Assembly (NCBI RefSeq): GCF_013608025.1
Contig: NZ_VDLV01000037.1
Span: 3,546-67,545, forward strand
Length of the DNA: 64,000 nt
Direction: 5' to 3'
Source: Pseudomonas brassicacearum subsp. neoaurantiaca
Lineage (GTDB): Bacteria > Pseudomonadota > Gammaproteobacteria > Pseudomonadales > Pseudomonadaceae
Shown here: piece after piece, positions 1 to 8,174 of the stretch
Numbering within the stretch: position 1 is the stretch's first letter
Layout: the number at the start of each line of letters is the position of its first letter
Notes under the pieces: model-generated
What the model was told of the DNA's origin: nothing
What the model saw: the letters and a program-made list of their open reading frames with translations, nothing else
Databases searched by the model: none
Made by a program: the position numbers and the translations under genes

Positions 1-127
1 TGCCGCGTTCGGCGGCTACAAGAAATCCGGCGTCGGGCGTGAAACGCATAAGATGATGCTCGACCATTACCAGCAGACCAAGAACTTGCTGGTGAGCTAT
101 GACGTTAATCCGTTGGGGTTCTTCTAA
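1..127 (+). CDS. exaC: Aldehyde dehydrogenase, C-terminal end (partial)
   Basis: This is the last 41 codons of a gene entering from the left edge, read in the frame starting at base 2 and stopping at TAA 125-127. The tail (GGYKKSGVGRE, later TKNLLVSYD, ending NPLGFF) is typical of the ExaC/AldB NAD-dependent aldehyde dehydrogenases that oxidise the acetaldehyde made by PQQ-dependent ethanol oxidation. Its neighbours (pqqA, an ErcA-like alcohol dehydrogenase, an ErcS-like kinase) match the exa/ped alcohol oxidation region of Pseudomonas, which supports the name. The catalytic Cys and Glu lie outside the window. Confidence 0.75.
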   Translation, partial: AAFGGYKKSGVGRETHKMMLDHYQQTKNLLVSYDVNPLGFF

Positions 128-146
128 TCACCTGATACAGCAATTT

Positions 147-243
147 CCCCTGTGGGAGCGAGCTTGCTCGCGATGAGGCCGGACCAGCTAGCATCGATGT
201 TGACTGGTCGGCCGCTATCGCGAGCAAGCTCGCTCCCACAGGA
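147..243. repeat. REPIN (two inverted REP units)
   Basis: Two copies of the Pseudomonas REP core (GTGGGAGCGAGCTTGCTCGC and its reverse complement) face each other across about 45 bases. They fill the gap between exaC and pqqA. Such paired REPs form a long hairpin in RNA and are mobilised in trans by RAYT transposases; none is encoded in this window. Confidence 0.9.
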
Positions 244-368
244 ATATTGTGAAATCCAGTAATACCAACGCACCCCAACCACCGCTTCGAAAGTAGCATT
301 CGGGCCCTGGTCGCCCCGTGCATTAATGAACCTGCCGGAATCGCCCGGTACAAGAAGAGGAAAGACCC

Positions 369-440
369 ATGTGGACTAAACCCGCGTACACCGACCTGCG
401 TATTGGCTTTGAAGTGACGATGTACTTCGCCAACCGATGA
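369..440 (+). CDS. pqqA: PQQ precursor peptide PqqA (solitary copy)
   Basis: A 23-residue peptide ([20 protein letters not shown], then ANR). It carries the conserved Glu (residue 15) and Tyr (residue 19), spaced E-x-x-x-Y, that PqqE cross-links to start pyrroloquinoline quinone synthesis. The RBS is GAGGAAAG just upstream. No pqqB-E genes follow; the next gene is an ErcA-like dehydrogenase. It is therefore probably a second pqqA copy placed within the alcohol oxidation locus, as seen beside the ped genes of P. putida. A short GC-rich hairpin follows the stop codon. The main uncertainty is whether the peptide supplies PQQ together with a pqq operon elsewhere. Confidence 0.92.
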
Positions 441-447
441 GTGCCTG

Positions 448-474
448 GCCCGGCTTGACGCGTTCAGGCCGGGC
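448..474 (+). terminator. Hairpin after pqqA (attenuator or processing site)
   Basis: The inverted repeat GCCCGGC (448-454) / GCCGGGC (468-474) begins 7 bases after the pqqA stop. There is no T-run, so it may stabilise the short pqqA transcript or partly attenuate read-through rather than act as a full intrinsic terminator. Confidence 0.45.
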
Positions 475-533
475 TACCCATTGGTCGGATTGCATTAACG
501 GCGGGATGCTTTAGGCTCAACGTATCCCTCGAC

Positions 534-541
534 AATAACAA
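534..541 (+). promoter_or_regulatory. A-rich AANAANAA motif (possible Hfq/Crc site), ercA
   Basis: AATAACAA lies 11 bases before the ercA start codon. It matches the AANAANAA catabolite-activity motif bound by Hfq/Crc in Pseudomonas. Inferred from sequence only. Confidence 0.45.
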
Positions 542-552
542 CAGGCTTACCC

Positions 553-1731
553 ATGAGCCCCGCCACTGAAAAGATGAGCCTCAGCCCGCTGCGCAAGTTC
601 GTTTCCCCTGAAATCATGTTCGGTGCCGGCTGCCGGCACAACGTCGGCAACTACGCCAAGACCTTCGGCGCCCGCAAGGTGCTGGTGGTCACCGATCCCG
701 GGGTGATTGCCGCCGGTTGGGTCGGCGACGTCGAAGCCAGCCTGCAAGCCCAGGGCATCGATTACTGCATCTACAGCGCCGTCTCGCCCAACCCACGGGT
801 CGAGGAAGTCATGCTCGGTGCCGAGCTGTACCGCGAAAACCACTGTGACGTGATCGTCGCGGTTGGCGGCGGCAGCCCGATGGACTGCGGCAAGGGCATC
901 GGCATTGTCGTCGCCCATGGCCGCAACATTCTTGAATTCGAAGGCGTGGACACGCTGCATGTGCCCAGTCCGCCGCTGATCCTGATTCCTACCACGGCCG
1001 GTACCTCGGCCGACGTGTCGCAGTTCGTCATCATCTCCAACCAACAAGAGCGCATGAAGTTTTCCATCGTCAGCAAGGCAGCGGTGCCGGACGTGTCGTT
1101 GATCGACCCGGAAACGACCCTGAGCATGGACCCGTTCCTGTCGGCCTGTACCGGCATCGATGCGTTGGTGCATGCGATCGAGGCGTTCGTCTCCACCGGC
1201 CACGGACCGCTGACCGATCCCCACGCGCTGGAAGCGATGCGCCTGATCAACAATAACCTGGTGCAGATGATCGCCAATCCGGCGGACGTCGCCTTGCGGG
1301 AAAAGATCATGCTCGGCAGCATGCAGGCCGGGTTGGCGTTTTCCAACGCGATCCTCGGCGCGGTGCACGCGATGTCCCACAGCCTGGGCGGTTTTCTCGA
1401 CCTGCCCCACGGTTTGTGCAACGCGGTGCTGGTGGAACACGTGGTGGCGTTCAACTACAACTCGGCGCCGGACCGCTTCAAAGTGATCGCCGAGACCCTG
1501 GGCATCGATTGCCGTGGGCTCAACCATCGGCAGATCCGCACCCGGCTGGTGGAACACCTGATCGCCCTCAAGCGCACCATCGGTTTCCACGAAACCCTCG
1601 GGCTGCACGGCGTGAGCACCTCGGACATTCCGTTCCTGTCGCAGCATGCGATGGATGACCCGTGCATTCTTACCAACCCTCGGGAGTCGAGCCAGCGGGA
1701 TGTCGAGGTCGTCTATGGCGAAGCCCTCTGA
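553..1731 (+). CDS. ercA: Iron-containing alcohol dehydrogenase, ErcA-like
   Basis: A 392-residue group III (iron-dependent) alcohol dehydrogenase. The NAD-binding GGGSPMD motif is at residues 105-111. The metal ligands fit the family spacing: Asp203 and His207 in DALVHAIEAF, His272 in GAVHAMSH and His286 in LPHG (65- and 14-residue gaps as in FucO-type enzymes). The position between pqqA and a hybrid kinase matches ercA (P. aeruginosa PA1991), where the protein is linked to regulation of ethanol oxidation rather than bulk ethanol turnover. The gene overlaps the following kinase by 17 bases, so the two are probably co-translated. A Crc-type A-rich motif precedes the start. Its substrate cannot be read from sequence. 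Confidence 0.85.
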   Translation: MSPATEKMSLSPLRKFVSPEIMFGAGCRHNVGNYAKTFGARKVLVVTDPGVIAAGWVGDVEASLQAQGIDYCIYSAVSPNPRVEEVMLGAELYRENHCDVIVAVGGGSPMDCGKGIGIVVAHGRNILEFEGVDTLHVPSPPLILIPTTAGTSADVSQFVIISNQQERMKFSIVSKAAVPDVSLIDPETTLSMDPFLSACTGIDALVHAIEAFVSTGHGPLTDPHALEAMRLINNNLVQMIANPADVALREKIMLGSMQAGLAFSNAILGAVHAMSHSLGGFLDLPHGLCNAVLVEHVVAFNYNSAPDRFKVIAETLGIDCRGLNHRQIRTRLVEHLIALKRTIGFHETLGLHGVSTSDIPFLSQHAMDDPCILTNPRESSQRDVEVVYGEAL

Positions 1732-3085
1732 CGAGCAGCAGAAAGCCTTGGCGGGCTTGCTGGGGTTGGGCAACCACTCGACACGCAAGAGTCATTACCC
1801 GGAATTGGCGGCGCGTCTCGATGAGCTGGAGCAGGCCCGGCAACGCTTGCAACAGCTCAACGATCAACTGGAACAACGGGTGGCCGAACGCACCGATGCG
1901 TTGCTGGAGGCCAACCACAACCTGCAGCAGCAGATCGCCCAGCGCAAGTTGGTCGAGCAACAGTTGCGCGATGCCCGGGACGCGGCCCAGGCGGCCAACC
2001 GCAGCAAGGATAAATACCTGGCCGCCGCCAGCCATGACCTGCTGCAACCCCTGAATGCTGCGCGATTGCTGATCGCGACCTTGCGCGAGCGACAACTGCC
2101 CAGTGCCGAGCATGTGCTTGTGGAACGCACGCACCAGGCGCTTGAAGGCGCTGAAGATCTGCTCGCCGACCTGCTGGACATTTCCCGGTTGGATCAAGCC
2201 GCCGTCAAGCCAGACCTGGCGCCTTATCGGCTGGATGAGCTGTTGGCGCCGCTGACGTCCGAATTCCAGTCGGTGGCCGGTGCCGCAGGCCTGGAACTGC
2301 GCGTGCGGTTCGGCGACGAAGCGGTGCTGACCGACTTGCGGCTGATGACCCGCATCCTGCGCAATCTACTCAGCAACGCCTGTCGCTATACCGACCAGGG
2401 CGGCATTCTCCTGGCGGCGCGGCGGCGGGGAGGGCACTTGAGCCTGGAGGTCTGGGACACCGGGCGCGGCATTGCCGCCGACTGCCTGGAGTCGATTTTC
2501 CTCGAATTCAATCAACTGGACGTCGGTCGAGCGGCGGATCGCAAGGGCGTGGGCCTCGGGCTGGCGATCGTCGAGCGTATCGCCCATATCCTCGGCTATC
2601 GGGTGCAGGTGCGCTCCCGGCCAGGACGCGGTTCGGTGTTCAGCATCGAAGTGCCGCTGTCCGCCGAACGACCGCTGCCCATGTCCCAGGTTCCGGTGCA
2701 GGCGGTGGCGGGCAATCCGCTGCCGGGACGCCGGCTGCTGGTCATCGATAACGAGGTAAGCATCCTGCAAAGCATGGCGGCGCTGCTGGAGCAGTGGGGC
2801 TGCGAGGTGTTGACCGCCACCGATGAAGCGGCTGCCTTCGACGCCCTGCAAGGTCGCGCTCCGGAGTTGGTACTGGCGGATTTCCACCTCGACCACGGGG
2901 TGGTCGGCTGCGAGGTGGTCAGGCATCTTCGTGAGCATTTCCAGCAGGCGATTCCCGCCGTGATCATCACCGCCGACCGCAGCGATCAGTGCCGCCGCGC
3001 CCTGCGCAAACTGAACGCGCCGCTGCTCAACAAACCGGTCAAGCCAGGCAAGTTGCGAGCGGTATTGAGCCAGTTGCTCGGGTAG
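1715..3085 (+). CDS. Hybrid sensor histidine kinase, ErcS-like (no membrane segment)
   Basis: The start chosen is ATG 1715 (MAKPSDEQQ), overlapping the end of ercA; a longer frame from 1646 would read far into ercA and was rejected. The 456-residue product has a coiled coil at about 35-95 (LDELEQARQRL...LEQRVAERTDAL), then a HisKA domain with the phospho-acceptor in AAASHDLLQPL (His107). An ATPase domain follows (N box NLLSNACRYT, G box DTGRGI, GVGLGLAI), then a C-terminal receiver domain (LLVIDNEVSILQ, acidic site near LADFHLD, lysine in LLNKPVK). There is no transmembrane or obvious sensor domain, so it probably senses an intracellular cue or a partner such as ErcA. Orthologues of this layout belong to the alcohol oxidation cascade (ErcS/ErcS'). 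Confidence 0.85.
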   Translation: MAKPSDEQQKALAGLLGLGNHSTRKSHYPELAARLDELEQARQRLQQLNDQLEQRVAERTDALLEANHNLQQQIAQRKLVEQQLRDARDAAQAANRSKDKYLAAASHDLLQPLNAARLLIATLRERQLPSAEHVLVERTHQALEGAEDLLADLLDISRLDQAAVKPDLAPYRLDELLAPLTSEFQSVAGAAGLELRVRFGDEAVLTDLRLMTRILRNLLSNACRYTDQGGILLAARRRGGHLSLEVWDTGRGIAADCLESIFLEFNQLDVGRAADRKGVGLGLAIVERIAHILGYRVQVRSRPGRGSVFSIEVPLSAERPLPMSQVPVQAVAGNPLPGRRLLVIDNEVSILQSMAALLEQWGCEVLTATDEAAAFDALQGRAPELVLADFHLDHGVVGCEVVRHLREHFQQAIPAVIITADRSDQCRRALRKLNAPLLNKPVKPGKLRAVLSQLLG

Positions 3086-3100
3086 TCAGCCTAGACAGGA

Positions 3101-3192
3101 CCTGTGGGAGCGAGCTTGCTCGCGATAGCGTTGCGTCAGGCGAAGCTAGGCGGCCTGTGACATCGCCATCGCGAGCAAGCTCGCTCCCACAG
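3101..3192. repeat. REPIN
   Basis: Facing REP cores (CCTGTGGGAGCGAGCTTGCT at 3101 and its complement ending near 3192) occupy the space between the kinase gene and the next gene. Confidence 0.9.
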
Positions 3193-3296
3193 GTTCTTCG
3201 GGTGAATACGATAATATGTGTTATGTTATCCGCTTTCGTTTGGCAGGAATTCTCATTCCTGGCCTTGCACGGACCAACGACTGCCCGAGTACCCCG

Positions 3297-4502
3297 ATGA
3301 GCCTATCCACAAGCGCGACAAGCCCAGCCGCTGTCATCACGCCGACCCTTGCATCCAGCACAGCAAAAACCGCCACACGCCTGCTCGCCATCGACGCCCT
3401 GAGGGGGTTCGTCATGTTGCTGATGCTGGTTGACCATGTGCGCGAAACATTTCTCCTACATCGCCAGGTCACCGACCCCATCGATGCCCTGAGCGTGACA
3501 CCGGACCTGTTTTTCACCCGTTTGCTCAGCACGCTTTGTGCCCCGGTGTTCATCTTTCTCACTGGTTTATCGGCATGGCTGTACAGCCAGAAGCACACGG
3601 CCGGCGAGACATCGGTGTTCCTGCTCAAGCGCGGCCTGTTCCTGGTATTCCTGGAACTCACGTTCGTGTGTTTTGCCTGGAACGCCGAGTTCCCGCCGAA
3701 GACGCTGTGGTTGCAAGTGATCTGGTGCATCGGGATCTGCATGATCGTCCTGGCGGCGCTGCTCCATTTCAAGCGCAGTTGGCTGATTGTGCTTGGGGTC
3801 GCCATCGTCGCCGGGCATAACCTGCTGGACGGTATTGTGCTGGGGCCGGACTCGCCATTTTTTGTGCCCTGGTCGATTCTTCATCAACGAGCGTTCATCG
3901 ACATCACCGAATTCACCCGTGCTCGCACGACGTATCCGGTGCTGCCATGGATTGGCGTGATCCTGCTGGGGTGGGGCATCGGGCCTTGGTTCGCCAAGGA
4001 TGCGGACCCGGCCGTGAGATTGCGGCGGTTGTTCACGGTCGGCACCGGCCTGTTGATCGCCTTCTTGCTGATCCGCTATGCCAACGTCTACGGTGACAAG
4101 CCCTGGGTGCAGACCGGCGACGCGCTGCGCACATTCATGAGTTTCATGAGCGCGACGAAATACCCGCCATCCTTGATGTTCCTACTGCCGACGCTTGGAT
4201 TGGGCTTGATCCTGCTGGCGCTGTTCGAAAAAGCCCAGGAGCGCGGAAGCATTGCGGTACTGGCGATCTACGGTGGCGCGCCGATGTTTTTCTACCTCTT
4301 GCACCTCTACGTGCTGAAGGCCATGTACCTGGTGGCAGTCCTGATCTGGGGGACCAATCAAGGCGCCTATTTCGGCTTCGATCAGTTGCCAATGGTTTGG
4401 TTGTGGAGTGCAGTGCTGGGCGTCGTGCTGTTCTTTCCGACGCGTTGGTTCGCCTCCTTGAAACAACGCCGTCGCGATATCTCTCTCCTCAAATACCTCT
4501 GA
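3297..4502 (+). CDS. DUF1624/heparan-alpha-glucosaminide acetyltransferase-like membrane protein
   Basis: A polytopic membrane protein of 401 residues. It begins with the family motif AIDALRGFVMLLMLVDHVRE, holding the DxxRG signature of DUF1624/YeiB-type acyltransferase-like proteins, and has about ten hydrophobic segments. ATG 3297 (MSLSTSATS) was preferred over an in-frame ATG at 3216, because the earlier one lies in AT-rich, promoter-like sequence and adds residues unlike the family. The RBS is weak, so the exact start is uncertain. The gene stands alone between a REPIN and a terminator. It probably transfers acyl groups across the inner membrane to a periplasmic glycan, but the substrate is unknown. 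Confidence 0.75.
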   Translation: MSLSTSATSPAAVITPTLASSTAKTATRLLAIDALRGFVMLLMLVDHVRETFLLHRQVTDPIDALSVTPDLFFTRLLSTLCAPVFIFLTGLSAWLYSQKHTAGETSVFLLKRGLFLVFLELTFVCFAWNAEFPPKTLWLQVIWCIGICMIVLAALLHFKRSWLIVLGVAIVAGHNLLDGIVLGPDSPFFVPWSILHQRAFIDITEFTRARTTYPVLPWIGVILLGWGIGPWFAKDADPAVRLRRLFTVGTGLLIAFLLIRYANVYGDKPWVQTGDALRTFMSFMSATKYPPSLMFLLPTLGLGLILLALFEKAQERGSIAVLAIYGGAPMFFYLLHLYVLKAMYLVAVLIWGTNQGAYFGFDQLPMVWLWSAVLGVVLFFPTRWFASLKQRRRDISLLKYL

Positions 4503-4544
4503 ATTGGCGGGAGCGCCGCATTTACGGGACGCAAGCGAGCCACT

Positions 4545-4572
4545 AAAACGCCGTCATTTGGTCGGCGTTTTT
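4545..4572 (+). terminator. Intrinsic terminator after the DUF1624 gene
   Basis: AAAACGCCG (4545-4553) pairs with CGGCGTTTT (4563-4571) and is followed by more T, about 40 bases after the stop codon. Confidence 0.85.
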
Positions 4573-4705
4573 GTCAGGAATGCAAAAATGCGCTTCGGTC
4601 TGTTTGGTTCATTCTGTAAACTCCCCCCCGCTGCGACAATCGGGCACGGCCACGGCAGGCCCGATCTAGACCGTTTTGCAGTGTCCCTCACCCAGCTGAA
4701 GCCAA

Positions 4706-4771
4706 GACCTACAAGAAGTCAGCGCCGGAGAGACATAAATGCGAGGCCGATTCGCTCGGCCCCTGTAGGTC
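4706..4771 (+). other. Structured RNA element in the mqo leader
   Basis: Outer arms GACCTACA (4706-4713) and TGTAGGTC (4764-4771) enclose an inner hairpin GGCCGA / TCGGCC (4745-4750 and 4756-4761). Together they form a nested, nearly closed stem-loop ending about 105 bases before the mqo start. The rest of 4573-4876 shows no gene. It could be a 5' leader element, part of a small RNA, or a chance structure; it resembles no riboswitch I can name. Confidence 0.4.
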
Positions 4772-4876
4772 CTTCCTTCAGTCCATTCGATACCCGTCCG
4801 CCGACCTGGCATTGGGCGAGGTTTATGCATGATCGTGACTGTGGGAGGGAATGGCGTTTTATCTAGGGATACAAAC

Positions 4877-6517
4877 ATGTTGAAGAAAACACACACGGCG
4901 CTGCTGGGCCTGGCGATGGCGATGGGTCTTGCGACCACGCATGCCGCCGAGCCGAAGAAAGTCGATGTCTTGCTCATTGGTGGCGGCATCATGAGTTCGA
5001 CCCTCGGTGTCTGGCTCAATGAACTGGAGCCGGGCTGGACCATGGAAATGGTCGAGCGCCTGGACGGTGTTGCCGAAGAGAGCTCCAACGGCTGGAACAA
5101 CGCCGGTACCGGGCACTCCGCGTTGGCCGAGTTGAACTACACCCCGGAAAAGGACGGCAAGGTCGACATCTCCAAGGCCATCGAAATCAACGAAGCCTTT
5201 CAGATTTCCCGTCAGTTCTGGTCCTGGCAGGTCAAGAACGGCGTGCTGAAGAATCCGCGTTCGTTCATCAACTCCACGCCGCACATGAGTTTCCTGTGGG
5301 GCGACGAAAACATCGAGTTCCTGAAGAAGCGCTACGAAGCCCTCCAGGCCAGCCCGTTGTTCGCCGGCATGCAGTACTCCGAAGATCCTGCGCAGATCAG
5401 CAAGTGGGTGCCGCTGATGATGCAAGGACGTGACCCGAGCCAGAAGGTCGCGGCCACCTGGAGTCCGTTGGGTACTGATGTGAACTTTGGCGAAATCACG
5501 CGCCAGTTCGCGGCTTACCTGCAATCCAAGCCGAACTTCTCCCTCAAGCTGTCCAGCGAAGTGGAAGAAATCACCCGCAACGAAGACGGATCCTGGCGCG
5601 TTTCGTACAAGAACCTGAAAGACGGTACCGAAACCGAGACCGATGCCAAGTTCGTCTTCATCGGTGCCGGTGGCGGCGCGCTGCACCTGCTGCAGAAATC
5701 CGACATTCCGGAAGCCCGTGAATACGCCGGTTTCCCGGTGGGTGGTTCGTTCCTGGTGACCGAAAACCCGACCGTCGCCCAGATGCACCTGGCGAAGGCC
5801 TACGGCAAGGCTTCGGTGGGCGCACCGCCAATGTCGGTTCCACACCTGGACACTCGCGTGCTCGATGGCAAGCGCGTGATCCTGTTTGGCCCATTCGCCA
5901 CGTTCTCCACCAAGTTCCTGAAAAACGGTTCGTACTTTGACCTGCTGTCCAGCACCACGACCCACAACGTGTGGCCGATGACCAAGGTTGGCATCGAACA
6001 GTACCCGCTGGTGGAATACCTGGCCGGCCAACTGATGCTGTCGGACGAAGACCGCTTCAACGCGCTGAAGGAATACTTCCCGGACGCCAAGCAGGAAGAC
6101 TGGCGCCTGTGGCAAGCCGGCCAGCGTGTGCAGATCATCAAGCGTGACGAAGAGAAGGGCGGCGTGCTGAAACTCGGCACCGAAGTTGTCGCTTCCCAGG
6201 ACGGCAGCATCGCCGGCCTGCTGGGTGCTTCGCCAGGCGCTTCGACCGCCGCGCCGATCATGCTAAGCGTGCTTGAGAAGGTCTTCAAGGACAAGGTAGC
6301 CACCCCGGCCTGGCAGGAAAAACTGCACCAGATCGTACCGAGCTACGGCACCAAGCTGAACGACAGCCCTGAGCGTGTCGCGCAGGAATGGGCCTACACC
6401 AGCGAAGTCCTGCAACTGGACCCGCCTCCTGCCATCGGCAAGGCTGTGACCCCTGTAGCGCCGGCCAAGCCGGCTGCTGCTCGGGAAGCCAATCCAGCCG
6501 CTGACATGGCGCTGTAA
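4877..6517 (+). CDS. mqo: Malate:quinone oxidoreductase
   Basis: FAD-dependent membrane-associated enzyme oxidising malate to oxaloacetate with transfer of electrons to quinone (TCA cycle). ATG 4877 gives 546 residues and is the family-like start; an upstream in-frame ATG at 4829 was rejected. The protein begins with a hydrophobic leader (LLGLAMAMGLATTHAAE), as in the Mqo copies of Pseudomonas that carry a signal-like N-terminus. It then has the FAD dinucleotide motif VDVLLIGGGIMSSTLG (about residues 25-40) and NNAGTGHSALAELNYTP. The C-terminus carries a short Ala/Pro-rich extension (about the last 25 residues). A strong terminator follows, so it is a single-gene unit behind an unusually long, structured leader. 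Confidence 0.95.
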   Translation: MLKKTHTALLGLAMAMGLATTHAAEPKKVDVLLIGGGIMSSTLGVWLNELEPGWTMEMVERLDGVAEESSNGWNNAGTGHSALAELNYTPEKDGKVDISKAIEINEAFQISRQFWSWQVKNGVLKNPRSFINSTPHMSFLWGDENIEFLKKRYEALQASPLFAGMQYSEDPAQISKWVPLMMQGRDPSQKVAATWSPLGTDVNFGEITRQFAAYLQSKPNFSLKLSSEVEEITRNEDGSWRVSYKNLKDGTETETDAKFVFIGAGGGALHLLQKSDIPEAREYAGFPVGGSFLVTENPTVAQMHLAKAYGKASVGAPPMSVPHLDTRVLDGKRVILFGPFATFSTKFLKNGSYFDLLSSTTTHNVWPMTKVGIEQYPLVEYLAGQLMLSDEDRFNALKEYFPDAKQEDWRLWQAGQRVQIIKRDEEKGGVLKLGTEVVASQDGSIAGLLGASPGASTAAPIMLSVLEKVFKDKVATPAWQEKLHQIVPSYGTKLNDSPERVAQEWAYTSEVLQLDPPPAIGKAVTPVAPAKPAAAREANPAADMAL

Positions 6518-6541
6518 ACCGGACGCTGTCTGGTCTGGTAC

Positions 6542-6574
6542 AAAAAACGCCGCTCAAATGAGCGGCGTTTTTTT
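6542..6574 (+). terminator. Intrinsic terminator after mqo
   Basis: AAAAAACGCCGCTC, a four-base loop AAAT, then GAGCGGCG followed by seven T: a textbook rho-independent terminator. It could also work in reverse for the gene at 6689-7138. Confidence 0.95.
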
Positions 6575-6595
6575 ATGTGCGCCCGATTATCCCTA

Positions 6596-6686
6596 GTGGG
6601 AGCGAGCCTGCTCGCGAATGCGATTCACCTGAATAGATAATGTTTGGATGTGCCAACGCCTTCGCGGTCAAGCCCGCTCCCACAGG
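6596..6686. repeat. Degenerate REPIN
   Basis: GTGGGAGCGAGCCTGCTCGCG at the left and a diverged right arm (CGCGGTCAAGCCCGCTCCCAC). The two arms are less alike than in the other REPINs here, suggesting an old copy. Confidence 0.75.
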
Positions 6687-6688
6687 GG

Positions 6689-7138
6689 TCAGAGGTGATG
6701 CTCAACCTTGGGGTCATTGCGAAACCGCGCGTCAAAATCCTCCGCCAACTGCGCCAACGTAATGCTCCCCAAACGCTTGAGCAGCAACGCCTGGGCTTCA
6801 TCGAACGCATCCGTCAGCGCCGCATTCACTGCTTGTTCCACCAGGCATTGCGGATGATCAGTGGACAGGCCAATGGCAAAGATCGACGTGCTGCCCAACG
6901 CCTGGTGAATGTCCAGCAGGGTCATCTGCGCCAACGGCTTGGCCAGGCTCCAGCCACCACGATGACCTTTCTCCGAAGTGACATATCCCCGCTCCTTGAG
7001 CAACGCCATGGTCCGGCGCACCACCACCGGGTTGGTGCCCAGCATCTGGGCGAGGGTGTCGGAGGTCGCCGATTGCTGGTGGCGATCCATATGGATCAAG
7101 ACGTGCAGCATGCGCGATAGGCGGGTGTCGTTTCTCAT
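6689..7138 (-). CDS. Rrf2 family transcription regulator
   Basis: 149 residues with an N-terminal winged helix typical of Rrf2 regulators (LSRMLHVLIHMDRH...LAQMLGTNPVVVRRTMALL, then RGGWSLAKP for the wing). Only one Cys is seen (HPQCLVEQAVNAAL), so it lacks the three-Cys Fe-S binding set of IscR/NsrR and may respond to thiol oxidation or a small ligand. It is divergent from the flavin oxidoreductase at 7272, separated by 133 bases, so it very probably controls that gene and itself. Other members paired with thioredoxin reductase-like proteins are known in proteobacteria. Confidence 0.88.
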   Translation of the reverse strand: MRNDTRLSRMLHVLIHMDRHQQSATSDTLAQMLGTNPVVVRRTMALLKERGYVTSEKGHRGGWSLAKPLAQMTLLDIHQALGSTSIFAIGLSTDHPQCLVEQAVNAALTDAFDEAQALLLKRLGSITLAQLAEDFDARFRNDPKVEHHL

Positions 7139-7199
7139 GAGCGGGTCCGGAAGTGAACTGGGCCGAGTATCGCCTGTAATCGCAAAAGTTACGAGACTG

Positions 7200-7229
7200 T
7201 TGACAGACGCTTTTCAAGATACTTACGAT
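7200..7229 (+). promoter_or_regulatory. Sigma70-type promoter for the flavin oxidoreductase
   Basis: TTGACA (7200-7205), 18 bases, TACGAT (7224-7229), about 43 bases before the start codon. The -35 is perfect and the -10 weak, which would suit control by the divergent Rrf2 protein. Confidence 0.5.
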
Positions 7230-7271
7230 GTTTCGAGAAATCCCCAGCCCCTCGAAAAACGGAGATCGCTC

Positions 7272-8171
7272 ATGGAATACGACATCATCATCGTTGGCGG
7301 CAGCTACGCCGGCCTGTCCGCGGGGCTTCAATTGGCCCGGGCCCGACAAAGGGTATTGGTGATCGACGCCGGCCAGCGTCGCAATCGGTTTGCCGCGACA
7401 TCCCATGGATTTCTCGGACAGGACGGTCGTGCTCCAGGCGACATCGTTAACGACGCCCGCGCCCAGCTCATGGACTATCCAACCGTGGAATGGGCGTCGG
7501 ATAACGCGACGAATGCCGCCAGGGACGCAAACGGGTTCGTCATCGAGACGGCCCGCAGGCAACGCTACAGTGCCAAACGCCTGTTGCTCGCCACCGGCGT
7601 GATCGATGAGTTGCCAGACGTGCCAGGGCTGGCGGAGCGCTGGGGAAAAAGCGTTTTCCATTGTCCGTATTGCCACGGTTATGAGTTGGAGCAAGGGCCG
7701 ATTGGCGTGCTGGCGACGTCGCCGATGTCGCTGCACCATGCCTTGATGCTGCCTGACTGGGGTCCGACGACGTTCTTTACCAATGGCGTGTTCGAGCCTG
7801 ACCACGAGCAACAGGACAGCTTGGCGCAACGCGGTGTAACCCTGGTGGGGGAACGGGTCGAACGTATTGAAGGCGACCGGGCCAACGTGAAGCTGGCGGA
7901 CGGGCGTTTGATCACTGTTGACGGTCTGTTTGTCTTGCCGCATACCCGCGTTGCCGGTTCACTCGCCACGTCCCTGGGTTGCAGCTTTGAGGAAGGCCCG
8001 CTCGGGGCCTTCATTCAGACCGACCCGATGACCCGGGAAACCAGCGTCCCCGGCGTCTTTGCCTGTGGCGACGCGGCGATGCCGTTCGGCTCGGTTGCGC
8101 TCGCCGTTGGCGATGGAGTGAGGGCGGGCTCGGGCGCACATCGGTCGTTGATCTTCCAGGCCCACCCTTGA
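7272..8171 (+). CDS. Thioredoxin reductase-like FAD oxidoreductase
   Basis: 299 residues from ATG 7272 (MEYDIIIVGGSYAGLSAG). The FAD Rossmann motif is at residues 8-17, a redox-active CPYC pair is at Cys131/Cys134 (FHCPYCHGYE), and the distal FAD motif is GVFACGDAAMPFG. The usual second GxGxxA/G NAD(P)H-binding motif after the CxxC is not evident; the region reads GPIGVLATSPMSLHHAL. This puts it in a subgroup of short TrxR-like proteins rather than true TrxB. The substrate could be a small thiol or a dedicated redox partner. It is transcribed away from the Rrf2 gene and followed, 3 bases later, by the end of a gene on the other strand. Confidence 0.82.
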   Translation: MEYDIIIVGGSYAGLSAGLQLARARQRVLVIDAGQRRNRFAATSHGFLGQDGRAPGDIVNDARAQLMDYPTVEWASDNATNAARDANGFVIETARRQRYSAKRLLLATGVIDELPDVPGLAERWGKSVFHCPYCHGYELEQGPIGVLATSPMSLHHALMLPDWGPTTFFTNGVFEPDHEQQDSLAQRGVTLVGERVERIEGDRANVKLADGRLITVDGLFVLPHTRVAGSLATSLGCSFEEGPLGAFIQTDPMTRETSVPGVFACGDAAMPFGSVALAVGDGVRAGSGAHRSLIFQAHP

Positions 8172-8174
8172 AGC

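Noticed and set aside
547..1788. 413-codon minus-strand frame
   Set aside because: Antisense shadow of ercA with its conserved motifs on the other strand; composition is His/Arg-rich as typical for shadows.
4859..6115. 418-codon minus-strand frame
   Set aside because: Antisense shadow of mqo, no motifs and no ribosome binding site.
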